Shown: positions 8,702-16,608 of the stretch, piece by piece
Layout: each line of letters opens with the position of its first letter
Position numbering within the stretch: the stretch's first letter is position 1
From: an uncultured Pelagibacteraceae bacterium
Lineage (GTDB): Bacteria; Pseudomonadota; Alphaproteobacteria; Pelagibacterales; Pelagibacteraceae
Direction of reading: 5' to 3'
Length of the DNA stretch: 36,687 bases
Assembly: GCA_902567235.1 (NCBI GenBank)
Contig: CACFLX010000011.1
Span: 1 to 36,687 of the forward strand
Program-made: the position numbers and the translations under genes
Notes under the pieces: generated by a model
What the model was told of the DNA's origin: nothing
The model's input: the letters and a program-made list of their open reading frames with translations, nothing else
Database searches by the model: none

Positions 8702-8812
8702 TACATAATATATATGGATTTTTCCTGACTTTATTAACAGATATCAATCTCATTTAAGGTTGTATTTTATTGCGGATCAAGTTTTAATACGGCCAGTTTA
8801 AACTAATAATAT

Positions 8813-8818
8813 GGAGGG
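8813..8818 (+). promoter_or_regulatory. Strong Shine-Dalgarno site of the betaine-type binding protein
   Basis: GGAGGG lies 5 nt before the ATG at 8824. It is the strongest ribosome-binding site noticed in the window, which fits the high expression expected of a periplasmic binding protein, and it fixes the start. Confidence 0.75.
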
Positions 8819-8823
8819 AATTC

Positions 8824-9849
8824 ATGAAATTTCTTAAAAAAATATTTCTTTCAATTGCATTTATTGCAGTAACATCTATTGGCGCGACAAGTGCTAATGC
8901 TTGTGGCAAAGTGCATTTGGGAGATTTCGACTGGGATAGTGCAAACGTTCACACGGCAATTGTTGGTTATATTCTTGAACATGGATATGGCTGTCAAGTC
9001 GAGGTGACGAAAGGTAGTACTAGTCCAATTATGGCTGCACATTATGATCAGCAACTTGATATTATCACTGAAGTTTGGAGAGATAATATTGTTCAAATGC
9101 ATGAAGAAGCAGTTTCAAAAGGACAAATTATTGAGTTAGGGATTAACACTCCTTCATCTACTCAAGGTTTCTATGTAGATAAACCAACTGCAGATAAGTA
9201 TGGTTTAAAATCTGTTGAGGACATGAAGAATCCAGATATCGCAAAATTATTTGCGGATCCTGAAGCACCAGGAAAAGGTAGAATGACAAGCTGTATATCA
9301 GGATGGACTTGTTACACTATTAACTTGGTTAAACACAAAGTTTATGGCTTAGATGAATACTATACAAACTTTGACCCAGGTTCAGGTGGAGCTTTAGATG
9401 CTGCAATTGCTGGAGCATTTAAAAAAGGTAAACCAGTATTTTCTTACTACTGGACACCAACTGGTTTAATGGGAAAAGTTGACTTAGTACAACTTGAAGA
9501 GCCTGCTTATGATAACGCATGTTGGACTAAAATGATGGCAGTTGTAGAAAAAATTAAAGCTGATGGGCCTGACGCATACACAGATACTTGTGCAAGCGCC
9601 TACGTTAATATGGCTTTAACAAAATCTGCATCAACAACATTTGCAAACAAAGCATCTAATAAAAAAATTGTAGACTTTATCAGAGCTTATTCTGTACCAA
9701 CACCAGATGTAAACAGATCACTTGCTTACTATATGGATGAATCGGGTGGTGACATGGAAGCTACAGCTAAACACTTTTTATCAAACACTGGTATGTGGAA
9801 AAAGTGGGTTCCAGCTGATGTTGCTGCAAAAGTTGCGGATACACTATAA
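8824..9849 (+). CDS. Periplasmic binding protein of a glycine betaine/carnitine-type ABC transporter (OpuAC/ProX family)
   Basis: 341 aa with a signal peptide ending at about residue 26 (S-A-N-A then C-G-K-V). It is soluble and periplasmic, or possibly lipid-anchored at the Cys, although the lipobox is poor. The mature protein belongs to the OpuAC family of quaternary-amine binding proteins. It starts G-D-F-D-W-D and has E-V-W-R-D-N and Y-Y-W-T-P-T-G, giving the tryptophans and tyrosines expected in an aromatic cage for a trimethylammonium group. It is the first gene of a transporter operon and is separated from its permease by an intrinsic terminator. The neighbouring gamma-butyrobetaine-type dioxygenase and CdhC-like enzyme suggest carnitine, gamma-butyrobetaine or glycine betaine as ligand. 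Confidence 0.88.
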   Translation: MKFLKKIFLSIAFIAVTSIGATSANACGKVHLGDFDWDSANVHTAIVGYILEHGYGCQVEVTKGSTSPIMAAHYDQQLDIITEVWRDNIVQMHEEAVSKGQIIELGINTPSSTQGFYVDKPTADKYGLKSVEDMKNPDIAKLFADPEAPGKGRMTSCISGWTCYTINLVKHKVYGLDEYYTNFDPGSGGALDAAIAGAFKKGKPVFSYYWTPTGLMGKVDLVQLEEPAYDNACWTKMMAVVEKIKADGPDAYTDTCASAYVNMALTKSASTTFANKASNKKIVDFIRAYSVPTPDVNRSLAYYMDESGGDMEATAKHFLSNTGMWKKWVPADVAAKVADTL

Positions 9850-9870
9850 TTTTTAAAATAATTATTATAA

Positions 9871-9900
9871 CTAAGAGCCCTTACGGGCTCTTAGTTTTTT
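9871..9900 (+). terminator. Intrinsic terminator between binding protein and permease
   Basis: CTAAGAGCCC (9871-9880), loop TTAC, GGGCTCTTAG (9885-9894), then six T residues (9895-9900). This is a perfect 10-bp stem followed by a U tract, 13 nt before the permease start. It should end most transcripts after the binding-protein gene and let a fraction continue, giving an excess of binding protein over membrane components. Confidence 0.9.
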
Positions 9901-9912
9901 AGGAAAGAATTA

Positions 9913-10929
9913 ATGGGAAAATATAAAAAACACATTTTATATTCACTTTATTTAGCAGCTTTTTTTGCAATGGTTTATGTTGCATATACAAGCTCTAAAT
10001 ATAGACCCGAAAGTGTTTCAATTTTATTTACAGATTTATCTTGGTTAGGTAACTGGCCTAAGTGGCTAGATCTTCCATTGATGCCTTACTTAAATGAAGG
10101 TTTTGATAAACTTATAAGAGAATACGGAATGTTTTTTGAAGGAATAAATAACTTTTTGCTTGGTCTCTATACAGATATGAAAAATTTTATGGTTGGTTTA
10201 CCTTGGCCATTACTAATGATTTCAGTAATTGCTCTTGCATATTTTGCTAGTGGAAGAAATATGGGGACTACAATTATGGTTGCTTTCTGTGTTTTTTTTC
10301 TAGGCTTCTTAAGTCCTAGGTATTGGGATAAATGTATTATGACGACTTGTATAGTTGTTATTGGAATGTTGCTTTGTTTGGTCATTGGTATTCCTGTTGG
10401 AATAATGATGGCAAGAAATAAAAAAGTAAGAAATGCAATATTACCTATACTTGATTTAATGCAGACTATTCCAAGTTTTTGTTATTTAATTCCAGGAATT
10501 TTATTGTTCGGCTTGGGTGCTGTTCCAGCTATTTTTGCAATATTTGTATATGCCGTTCCACCTTTGATAAGATTGACTGATCTTGGAATTAGATTGGTTG
10601 ATACAGAAGTTGTAGAAGCAGCGGAGGCTTTTGGGGCAAGTAAAAAACAAAAGCTATGGGGAGTGCAATTGCCTTTAGCTCTTCCAAATATAATGCAAGG
10701 AATTAACCAATGCACAATGATGGCTTTAGCAATGGTAGTAATTGCTTCTATGATAGGAACTAGAGGAATTGGAGATGAGGTTTTGTTAGGGCTACAACAA
10801 TTAAATGTAGGCATGGCTACTGAAGCAGGTATTGCAATTGTTTTACTAGCTATTATATTCGATCGAATTACACAATCTTACGGAGAGAAAATTCAAGAAA
10901 GAACAAAAACAAAAAAAATAAAGTTATAA
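9913..10929 (+). CDS. Betaine/carnitine-type ABC transporter permease (ProW/OpuAB family)
   Basis: 338-aa inner-membrane protein. The N-terminal ~100 residues hold one membrane segment (about 7-25) and a soluble stretch, as in ProW. Residues about 100-320 are the conserved permease domain with several hydrophobic segments. The coupling helix region E-A-A-E-A-F-G-A-S-K-K-Q-K (about 236-248) contacts the ATPase, followed by L-P-L-A-L-P-N-I-M-Q-G-I. It lies 63 nt downstream of the binding-protein gene, past a terminator, and 4 nt before the ATPase gene. The start at 9913 follows an AGGAAAG ribosome-binding site. Confidence 0.92.
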   Translation: MGKYKKHILYSLYLAAFFAMVYVAYTSSKYRPESVSILFTDLSWLGNWPKWLDLPLMPYLNEGFDKLIREYGMFFEGINNFLLGLYTDMKNFMVGLPWPLLMISVIALAYFASGRNMGTTIMVAFCVFFLGFLSPRYWDKCIMTTCIVVIGMLLCLVIGIPVGIMMARNKKVRNAILPILDLMQTIPSFCYLIPGILLFGLGAVPAIFAIFVYAVPPLIRLTDLGIRLVDTEVVEAAEAFGASKKQKLWGVQLPLALPNIMQGINQCTMMALAMVVIASMIGTRGIGDEVLLGLQQLNVGMATEAGIAIVLLAIIFDRITQSYGEKIQERTKTKKIKL

Positions 10930-10933
10930 AAAT

Positions 10934-11986
10934 ATGAGCAAAATTGAAATTAAAAACGTTTACAAAATTTTTGGAGACCAGCCTTCTAAAGTTCTTCCTA
11001 TGGTTCAAGACGGAGCTACAAAAGAAGAAATATTAGAAAAAACTGGTCATACTGTTGGTTTGGATGATGTTTCTTTAACTATTGAAGAAGGTGAAACTTT
11101 TGTTTGTATGGGATTGTCTGGATCTGGAAAATCAACACTAATCCGACACATCAATAGATTGATAGATCCAACCTCAGGAGTAGTTTCTGTTGAAGGTACA
11201 AATGTTATGGATTTAGATCCAAAAGGATTGATTGAATTTAGAAGACATAAAATGAGTATGGTGTTCCAAAGATTTGGTTTATTTCCACATAAAACAGTAT
11301 TGGAAAATGTTGGATATGGTCTTGAAGTTCAGGGACACAAACCAGAAGAAAGAAATAAAACTGCAATGGAAAAAATTGAAGCGGTAGGTTTAACTGGATT
11401 TGAACATCAATACCCTAATCAATTATCTGGTGGTATGCAACAAAGAGTAGGTTTAGCTAGAGCACTTGCAACAAATACAGACATAATGTTAATGGATGAA
11501 GCGTTTTCTGCTTTAGATCCATTAATTAGAAGTGATATGCAAAAACAGTTAATAGATTTACAAAGTGAATTAAAAAAAACAATAGTATTTATAACTCATG
11601 ATTTAGATGAATCATTAAGATTAGGAGATCATATAGGAATATTAAATGGAGGAAGATTAGTGCAAGTAGGAACTCCAATAGAAATTATTATGAACCCTGC
11701 TGATGATTATGTTGAAGCTTTCGTTAAAGATGTAAATAGAGCAAAAGTAATTAAAGCTAAGATTATTATGACACCTGCAAGTTCATCTAACGATATTGAT
11801 AAATCAAATCTTATAAAAGTTCAGGAAGACCAATTTTTAGATGAGTTTTTGCCAAAAGTTGTCTGCTCAAACTCAAATTGTGAAGTTGTTGATAAGAGTG
11901 GTAATGTAAAAGGATATTTAACTCAAAAAGAACTTTCAAAAGCCTTAACAAAAGAACATATGGCTGATGCCGCTAAGTCTAATTAA
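10934..11986 (+). CDS. Betaine/carnitine-type ABC transporter ATPase (ProV/OpuAA family)
   Basis: 350 aa. Walker A is GLSGSGKS (60-67), the signature is L-S-G-G-M-Q-Q-R (164-171) and Walker B is I-M-L-M-D-E-A-F (185-192), with an H-loop in F-I-T-H-D-L-D-E-S. The N-terminal L-P-M-V-Q-D-G-A-T-K-E-E-I insertion is characteristic of ProV/OpuAA. The C-terminal ~80 residues are shorter than the paired CBS domains of Escherichia coli ProV, so osmotic or ionic-strength sensing through CBS may be reduced or absent. It energises the permease encoded 4 nt upstream. Its last 20 nt overlap the start of the short-chain dehydrogenase gene in another frame, indicating translational coupling. Confidence 0.93.
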   Translation: MSKIEIKNVYKIFGDQPSKVLPMVQDGATKEEILEKTGHTVGLDDVSLTIEEGETFVCMGLSGSGKSTLIRHINRLIDPTSGVVSVEGTNVMDLDPKGLIEFRRHKMSMVFQRFGLFPHKTVLENVGYGLEVQGHKPEERNKTAMEKIEAVGLTGFEHQYPNQLSGGMQQRVGLARALATNTDIMLMDEAFSALDPLIRSDMQKQLIDLQSELKKTIVFITHDLDESLRLGDHIGILNGGRLVQVGTPIEIIMNPADDYVEAFVKDVNRAKVIKAKIIMTPASSSNDIDKSNLIKVQEDQFLDEFLPKVVCSNSNCEVVDKSGNVKGYLTQKELSKALTKEHMADAAKSN

Positions 11987-12752
11987 CAAAAAAATCATTA
12001 TTTCAGGTGGAGCTTCAGGGATTGGATGGTCGACTGCAAAAATTTGTCTTTCAAGAGGTGCTATTGTTTATATTTGTGATATCGATAGCAAATCTTTAAT
12101 AAAAGCACAAAAACATCCACTGAATAAAAAAAAATTATTTACATATGAATGTGATGCTTCTGATGAGCATGAGGTTTCAAATTTTTTCATCAAAATTAAA
12201 AAAAAAACCAAAAAAATTGATGCTTTAATTAATAATGTAGGAATTGCAGGTCCAACTGGAAATATTGAAAAGTTAAGCTCTGATGACTGGGAACAAACAT
12301 TAAAAACAAATGTTATAAGTCATTTCTACTTTACAAAACTCGCAATACCAATGCTTAAAAATAATAAAGGTGGTTCTATAATAAATATTTCTTCTACTGC
12401 AGGAATAATGGGTTTTGCACTAAGATCTCCATATGCAGCAAGCAAATGGGCAATCATAGGGGTAACAAAAACTTTAGCAATAGAATTGGGTAAATTTAAA
12501 ATAAGAGTAAATGCTGTTTGTCCAGGAACGATTAAAGGAGATAGAATGGACAGAGTGATAAGAGATAAAGCAAAATTTCTAAAAGTTTCAAAAAAAACCA
12601 TCGAAAAAGATTTTTTATCTATGGCTTCAATAAATTCATGGATTTCTCAAGAAGATATAGGAAATATATGTTCATTTTTAATTTCAAAAGATAGTGAAAA
12701 AATATCTGGTCAAGTCTTTCCGGTGGATGGAAATACTATAAGAGTAGACTAA
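11967..12752 (+). CDS. Short-chain dehydrogenase/reductase, candidate carnitine (hydroxyacid) dehydrogenase
   Basis: 261-aa classical SDR. The cofactor motif G-G-A-S-G-I-G is at 14-20, N-N-V-G at 89-92 and Asn115 in K-T-N-V. The catalytic Ser143 lies in N-I-S-S-T-A-G and Tyr156 with Lys160 in Y-A-A-S-K. V-C-P-G-T-I precedes the substrate loop. It starts inside the ATPase gene (20-nt overlap) and is therefore part of the transporter operon. Its position between that transporter and a CdhC-like enzyme suggests oxidation of the 3-hydroxyl of carnitine to 3-dehydrocarnitine. The known carnitine dehydrogenases (CdhA/LcdH) belong to a different fold, so this would be a non-orthologous replacement. 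Family assignment is firm; the substrate is inference. Confidence 0.88.
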   Translation: MPLSLINKKIIISGGASGIGWSTAKICLSRGAIVYICDIDSKSLIKAQKHPLNKKKLFTYECDASDEHEVSNFFIKIKKKTKKIDALINNVGIAGPTGNIEKLSSDDWEQTLKTNVISHFYFTKLAIPMLKNNKGGSIINISSTAGIMGFALRSPYAASKWAIIGVTKTLAIELGKFKIRVNAVCPGTIKGDRMDRVIRDKAKFLKVSKKTIEKDFLSMASINSWISQEDIGNICSFLISKDSEKISGQVFPVDGNTIRVD

Positions 12753-12763
12753 ATAATCTTGAT

Positions 12764-13648
12764 TTATTTATAGTTTTTTAATTTTAATTTTTCTCTAGTT
12801 TCAGCAGGTGTCATTATCGATACACCAAGATCAGTAACAATTCTAATTGCTTTTTCTACTAATTGAGCATTCGTTGCTAATTTTCCTTTTTCTAAATATA
12901 AATTGTCTTCTAGCCCTACTCTTGGATTACCTCCCATAATTACTGTTTGAGCTACAAAAGGCATTTCATTTTTTGAAATTGCAAATCCTGACCAAATTCC
13001 TTCTTTTGGCATAATATCTTTCATGGCTTGCATTGCTAAAGGAGTTGCGGGTGCGCCCCAAGGTATACCTAAACACATTTGAAACATTGGTGGATCACTT
13101 AATAATCCTTCTTTATATAGTTGAGCTCCAAACCACATATTACCTAAATCAAAAGCTTCGATTTCAGGTTTAACATTTATCTCTTGTAATCTTTTCGCAG
13201 CTTTTCTTAAATCATTTGGTGTATTTACTGTAATCACCGAACTGTCACCAAAGTTTAAAGTTCCACAATCTAATGTGCATATTTCTGGCAAAAATTGTTC
13301 TGCATTTGCAATTCTTTCCATTACATTTGCCATATCAGTCATTGGACCAAAATCGAGAGGATTCTTTCCTTGTCCTATGTCTAGGTCTCCACCCATCCCT
13401 GTAGTTAAATTAAGAACAACATCTGTATCACTAGACCTAACTCTATCTACAACTTCTTTATATAATTCTAACCTTCTGCTTGGTGTTCCATCTTCTTCTC
13501 TAACATGAATATGAGCTATTGCTGCTCCAGCTTTAGCCGCTTCAATAGCAGCTGTAGCTATTTGTTCTGGTGTTTTTGGTAAATCTGGATGTTTTCCAGC
13601 AGTATCACCGGATCCAGTTACAGCACATGATATAAAAACTTTGCTCAT
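12764..13648 (-). CDS. Beta-keto acid cleavage enzyme (BKACE/DUF849), CdhC-like
   Basis: 294-aa Zn-dependent TIM-barrel enzyme of the BKACE family, which condenses a beta-keto acid with acetyl-CoA to give acetoacetate and a new CoA ester. Metal ligands His46 and His48 are in A-H-I-H-V-R. The N-terminus C-A-V-T-G-S-G-D-T followed by K-H-P and L-P-K-T-P-E-Q-I-A, and the later L-T-T-G-M-G-G-D-L, resemble the dehydrocarnitine-specific CdhC of Pseudomonas as I remember it. The predicted reaction is 3-dehydrocarnitine plus acetyl-CoA giving betainyl-CoA plus acetoacetate. It is convergent with the SDR gene (11-nt gap) and divergent from the aldolase-like gene (34 nt). No CdhB thioesterase is in the window. 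Other BKACE substrates remain possible. Confidence 0.82.
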   Translation of the reverse strand: MSKVFISCAVTGSGDTAGKHPDLPKTPEQIATAAIEAAKAGAAIAHIHVREEDGTPSRRLELYKEVVDRVRSSDTDVVLNLTTGMGGDLDIGQGKNPLDFGPMTDMANVMERIANAEQFLPEICTLDCGTLNFGDSSVITVNTPNDLRKAAKRLQEINVKPEIEAFDLGNMWFGAQLYKEGLLSDPPMFQMCLGIPWGAPATPLAMQAMKDIMPKEGIWSGFAISKNEMPFVAQTVIMGGNPRVGLEDNLYLEKGKLATNAQLVEKAIRIVTDLGVSIMTPAETREKLKLKNYK

Positions 13649-13682
13649 TTATTTTTAAATAAAGTATATTATCATATTAAAT

Positions 13683-14411
13683 ATGAAAAGCTCTGAATTA
13701 TTAAATGATTTAGCCGCTGTTTTTAGATGGACAGCAAAATTGAATATGCATGAAGGTATTGCGAACCACTTAAGCGTATGTTCGCCAGATGCTGGAGGTG
13801 GTTTTTATGTAAATGGTACTGGAATGCATTTTAGCAAAATCAAAGCAAGTGATTTAGTCCTTATTGAAGATAAAAAATTTGAAGAAATGAAAAATAAACC
13901 AGAAATAGTTGATCCAACAGCAATTAATATACATGGTACGATTCATAAAAAAGTTCCAAATGCAAAGTGTATACTTCATGTTCACTCAAAATATGCTTTA
14001 GCTTTATCTTGCCTAAAAGACCCTACTCTTCCTCCCATTGATCAAAATACTATGCGTTTTTATAATCGTGTAGCAGTTTATAAAGAATTTGGTGGACTTG
14101 GCTTTGAAGAAGAGTCAGAAAAAATGGCAAACAGTATTGGAAATTATAATATACTTTTATTAGCTAACCATGGAATTTTAACAGCAGCTCCTACAATTGC
14201 CCAAGCTTTTGATGATTTATATTATTTTGAAAAAGCATGTGAAACATACATTACCGCACTATCAACTGGTAAAGAACTAAATATAGCAAATCCAGAAGTT
14301 GCTGAAAAAACTGCTCAAGACTGGGAAAATTATTCTACTGACATGGGTGCACTGCATTTAAAAGCAGTAAGATCGATATTAGATTCTGAGGACCCAAGTT
14401 ACAAACAATAA
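13683..14411 (+). CDS. Class II aldolase/adducin family protein
   Basis: 242 aa with the class II aldolase fold. Zinc ligands are visible as His99 and His101 in L-H-V-H-S-K-Y-A and His163 in A-N-H-G-I-L. N-H-L-S near residue 28 and V-N-G-T-G-M-H-F correspond to the substrate and phosphate-binding part. It contains an L-N-M-H-E-G-I-A-N-H segment typical of the group often annotated as class II aldolase without known substrate. It is divergent from the BKACE gene with only 34 nt between, so the two may share a control region. A carbon-carbon lyase or isomerase role on a small hydroxyacid is likely; a link to carnitine breakdown is only positional. Confidence 0.85.
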   Translation: MKSSELLNDLAAVFRWTAKLNMHEGIANHLSVCSPDAGGGFYVNGTGMHFSKIKASDLVLIEDKKFEEMKNKPEIVDPTAINIHGTIHKKVPNAKCILHVHSKYALALSCLKDPTLPPIDQNTMRFYNRVAVYKEFGGLGFEEESEKMANSIGNYNILLLANHGILTAAPTIAQAFDDLYYFEKACETYITALSTGKELNIANPEVAEKTAQDWENYSTDMGALHLKAVRSILDSEDPSYKQ

Positions 14412-14418
14412 AAAATAA

Positions 14419-14880
14419 ATGAAAAGATTAATAATTATTTTATTATTTATTACTACTTCTTTGCATGCTGAAAAAATTGAAAGGCTTGGTTTCTACAATA
14501 TTCAAGAAATACTCGGAGATGATAAATTAACTTATAAAATACTTAAAGGATGTGTGTCTATGAATTCAGCAGTGACTGAAATTATTAAAGAAGAATATCC
14601 AGATCTAGCAAAAGAATTTTTTGAAACAGCTAATTATCTTTATCCTTTTGGTATTTTAGTCTTAAAAAAGATAAAAAATATTAACCATCAAGAAGCGGAA
14701 AAAGAATATTTTTTTGGCGTAAGCAATCTTACAGATGATTATGTAAATTTTATGAAAGAAAATGGTGCCGTTAATAAAAGTTTTTTTAAAGGAACATTTT
14801 TAGGTGATGATTTAAATTTCTGTAATGAAATTAGAGGTGCAATAGAAGTATCAATTTCGCATTCAAAAAAAACAGAATAA
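14419..14880 (+). CDS. Exported hypothetical protein, 153 aa
   Basis: I do not recognise the family. A signal peptide is clear (M-K-R-L-I-I-I-L-L-F-I-T-T-S-L-H-A-E), so the mature protein of about 135 residues is periplasmic or exported. It is mostly helical, with two cysteines (C45 and C136) that may pair. It starts 7 nt after the aldolase-like gene on the same strand and is probably co-transcribed. It ends 1 nt from the convergent gene at 14882. Confidence 0.6.
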   Translation: MKRLIIILLFITTSLHAEKIERLGFYNIQEILGDDKLTYKILKGCVSMNSAVTEIIKEEYPDLAKEFFETANYLYPFGILVLKKIKNINHQEAEKEYFFGVSNLTDDYVNFMKENGAVNKSFFKGTFLGDDLNFCNEIRGAIEVSISHSKKTE

Positions 14881-14881
14881 A

Positions 14882-15181
14882 TTAATTTGTTTTTTTGAAT
14901 TTTGGAATTTTAGATTTCTTTTTTTTCTTTTTCTTAGGTATCTTAGATTTTTTTGAGTCTGATGACCCTTCTTCACTAGCGACTTCTTCTATCGCTTCCA
15001 ATATTTCTTTACACTCAGTAGAATTACAAAAATAAGTTGAACCTGTTTTGGTATTATATAAATAAGCTCCACAATTATCTTTTTTTTTTAAAGTACAGTT
15101 TACGGGTTCAAGTCTATATTCTGCAAAAAGACTTGTGGTAGAAAACAAAAAAAAAGTTAAAACTAAAAAAAATTTTTTCAT
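14882..15181 (-). CDS. Small exported protein with a lysine-rich tail
   Basis: 99 aa from the Met at 15181, chosen because a standard signal peptide (M-K-K-F-F-L-V-L-T-F-F-L-F-S-T-T-S-L-F-A-E) begins there; the frame is open to 15214. The mature part is very short, with four cysteines in C-T-L-K-K-K-D-N-C, F-C-N-S-T-E-C (probably two disulfides), an acidic E/S-rich stretch, and a tail of about 20 residues that is nearly all Lys with Ser-Lys-Ile-Pro repeats. The basic tail could bind nucleic acid, lipid or cell-wall polymers outside the membrane. No family recognised. Confidence 0.55.
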   Translation of the reverse strand: MKKFFLVLTFFLFSTTSLFAEYRLEPVNCTLKKKDNCGAYLYNTKTGSTYFCNSTECKEILEAIEEVASEEGSSDSKKSKIPKKKKKKKSKIPKFKKTN

Positions 15182-15390
15182 AACAAAATAAATCAAAAAT
15201 ATTAATTTATACAACTCTTATTAGAATATAATATTAATTATTTCTCTGCTCAACTTAGTATATTTTTTGTACTAAAAACAAACAAAAATTTTAGGTCTAA
15301 TTAATATATATAAAAAACAGAAATTCATAATTATAGAAATATTCGCTCATTAGTGAGATACTTATTATTAATTAAGGAAAGGGGAACATT
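15182..15390. other. 209-nt intergenic region upstream of the large transporter operon
   Basis: A very AT-rich gap between the divergent lysine-rich-tail gene and the binding-protein gene. It must contain the promoter of the operon that begins at 15391. I see only a weak CTCA-TTAG-TGAG hairpin (about 15347-15358) and a good ribosome-binding site, AAGGAAAGGGG (about 15374-15384), before the ATG. I could not identify a promoter, riboswitch or small RNA with confidence. Confidence 0.4.
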
Positions 15391-16593
15391 ATGAAAATAA
15401 AGAAAATGTTATATGTTGTTCTTTTCTCTTGGTTTTTTGGAATTTTTTCTTCTGCTTCTGCAGGTGAATTGTGTAAGGAGTGTTTAAGTAAAGTTCCTCA
15501 AGACATGAGAGATTACGTTTACAACATGGACTTTATGGATAGTGATCAGCCACTAGGCGAAGCTGTTATGAGAAAGTGGAAAAGCCCTAGAAAACCGCCT
15601 TGGACAATAGGTTATGCTAGTACTTACGCTGGAAACACTTGGAGAAAAGGAGCAATGGAGCGTTTAATGGAAGTTGTTTATCCTAAGTGGAAAGCATTAG
15701 GAATGGTTGATGAAATTGTTATTACACAATCAAATTTGGATGACTCTTTACAGATTCAACAAATGAGACAGATGATAGATGGTGGAAAAGTTGATGCTAT
15801 TATCATTTGTTGTTCTAACATTACAGCTTTAAACACTACTATTAAATACGGTTGGGAAAAAGGTATTCCTACTTTATCTTTTACAGGCTTTACAACATCT
15901 CCATATTCGATCAATACATCTGTTAACTACAGATTGGTTGGTTATTATGTTGGTGCATGGATGGCTGAGTTAATTGGTGAAAAAGGTAATGTGATAGTTA
16001 TGGAAGGAATTCCTGGCTATTCAGCATCTGACCAACAGAACAAAGGTGTATTAGCTGCACTTGATGAGTATCCAAATGTTAATGTTGTTGGACAATTAGC
16101 ACATAACTGGACTTCTCAAATTGCTCAGAAGGAACTTTCACAATGGCTATCAACTAATACAAAAAAAGTTGATGGTATTGCAGTTCAATCTTCAGGAGAG
16201 ACAGGAACTTTACAAGCCCTACTTCAGTCAGGACTTGATCCAATTCCACCAATTGCATTAGGTGGAGAGTTGGGAGCTCTTTGTTATTGGAGAAATAACC
16301 CAGACTATATCGATGAAGCGATATATGCATGGCCTCCAGGAGATGAGATCGAGTTAGGTATGGAAGTAATGATTAGAACACTTCAAGGTCAAGGTCCTAG
16401 AATCCAATCTATATTGGTTGGTCCTGCAACTAAGAATTTCGATGAGATTAAAGCAATCTTAAATGAAGATTGTGATAGAAATTCTACTGGTTGGGATAAC
16501 CCAGGAATGGAAAAATGGGCTCCAAGATCTTATGTGGAAGCGTTCTTTGATAATCCATCTGATCCGGAGAAATACGATCCTAAATCTCACTAA
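15391..16593 (+). CDS. Periplasmic binding protein of a ribose-type (CUT2-like) ABC importer
   Basis: 400-aa exported binding protein. The signal peptide runs to about residue 24 (S-S-A-S-A-G-E). The rest is a periplasmic-binding-protein-like (PBP1, RbsB-type) fold, starting W-T-I-G-Y-A-S-T-Y-A-G-N-T-W, with V-D-A-I-I-I-C-C-S-N near the first domain end and G-I-P-T-L-S-F-T-G-F. It is longer than usual RbsB proteins (about 300 aa), with a Cys-bearing N-terminal extension (C-K-E-C) and a Pro/Asp-rich C-terminus. It is first in an operon leading to two permeases and a lactam/urea-type carboxylase, so its ligand is more likely a cyclic amide, ureide or nucleoside-like compound than ribose. That is inference. 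Confidence 0.85.
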   Translation: MKIKKMLYVVLFSWFFGIFSSASAGELCKECLSKVPQDMRDYVYNMDFMDSDQPLGEAVMRKWKSPRKPPWTIGYASTYAGNTWRKGAMERLMEVVYPKWKALGMVDEIVITQSNLDDSLQIQQMRQMIDGGKVDAIIICCSNITALNTTIKYGWEKGIPTLSFTGFTTSPYSINTSVNYRLVGYYVGAWMAELIGEKGNVIVMEGIPGYSASDQQNKGVLAALDEYPNVNVVGQLAHNWTSQIAQKELSQWLSTNTKKVDGIAVQSSGETGTLQALLQSGLDPIPPIALGGELGALCYWRNNPDYIDEAIYAWPPGDEIELGMEVMIRTLQGQGPRIQSILVGPATKNFDEIKAILNEDCDRNSTGWDNPGMEKWAPRSYVEAFFDNPSDPEKYDPKSH

Positions 16594-16608
16594 TACTTAA
16601 GTTAAAGT

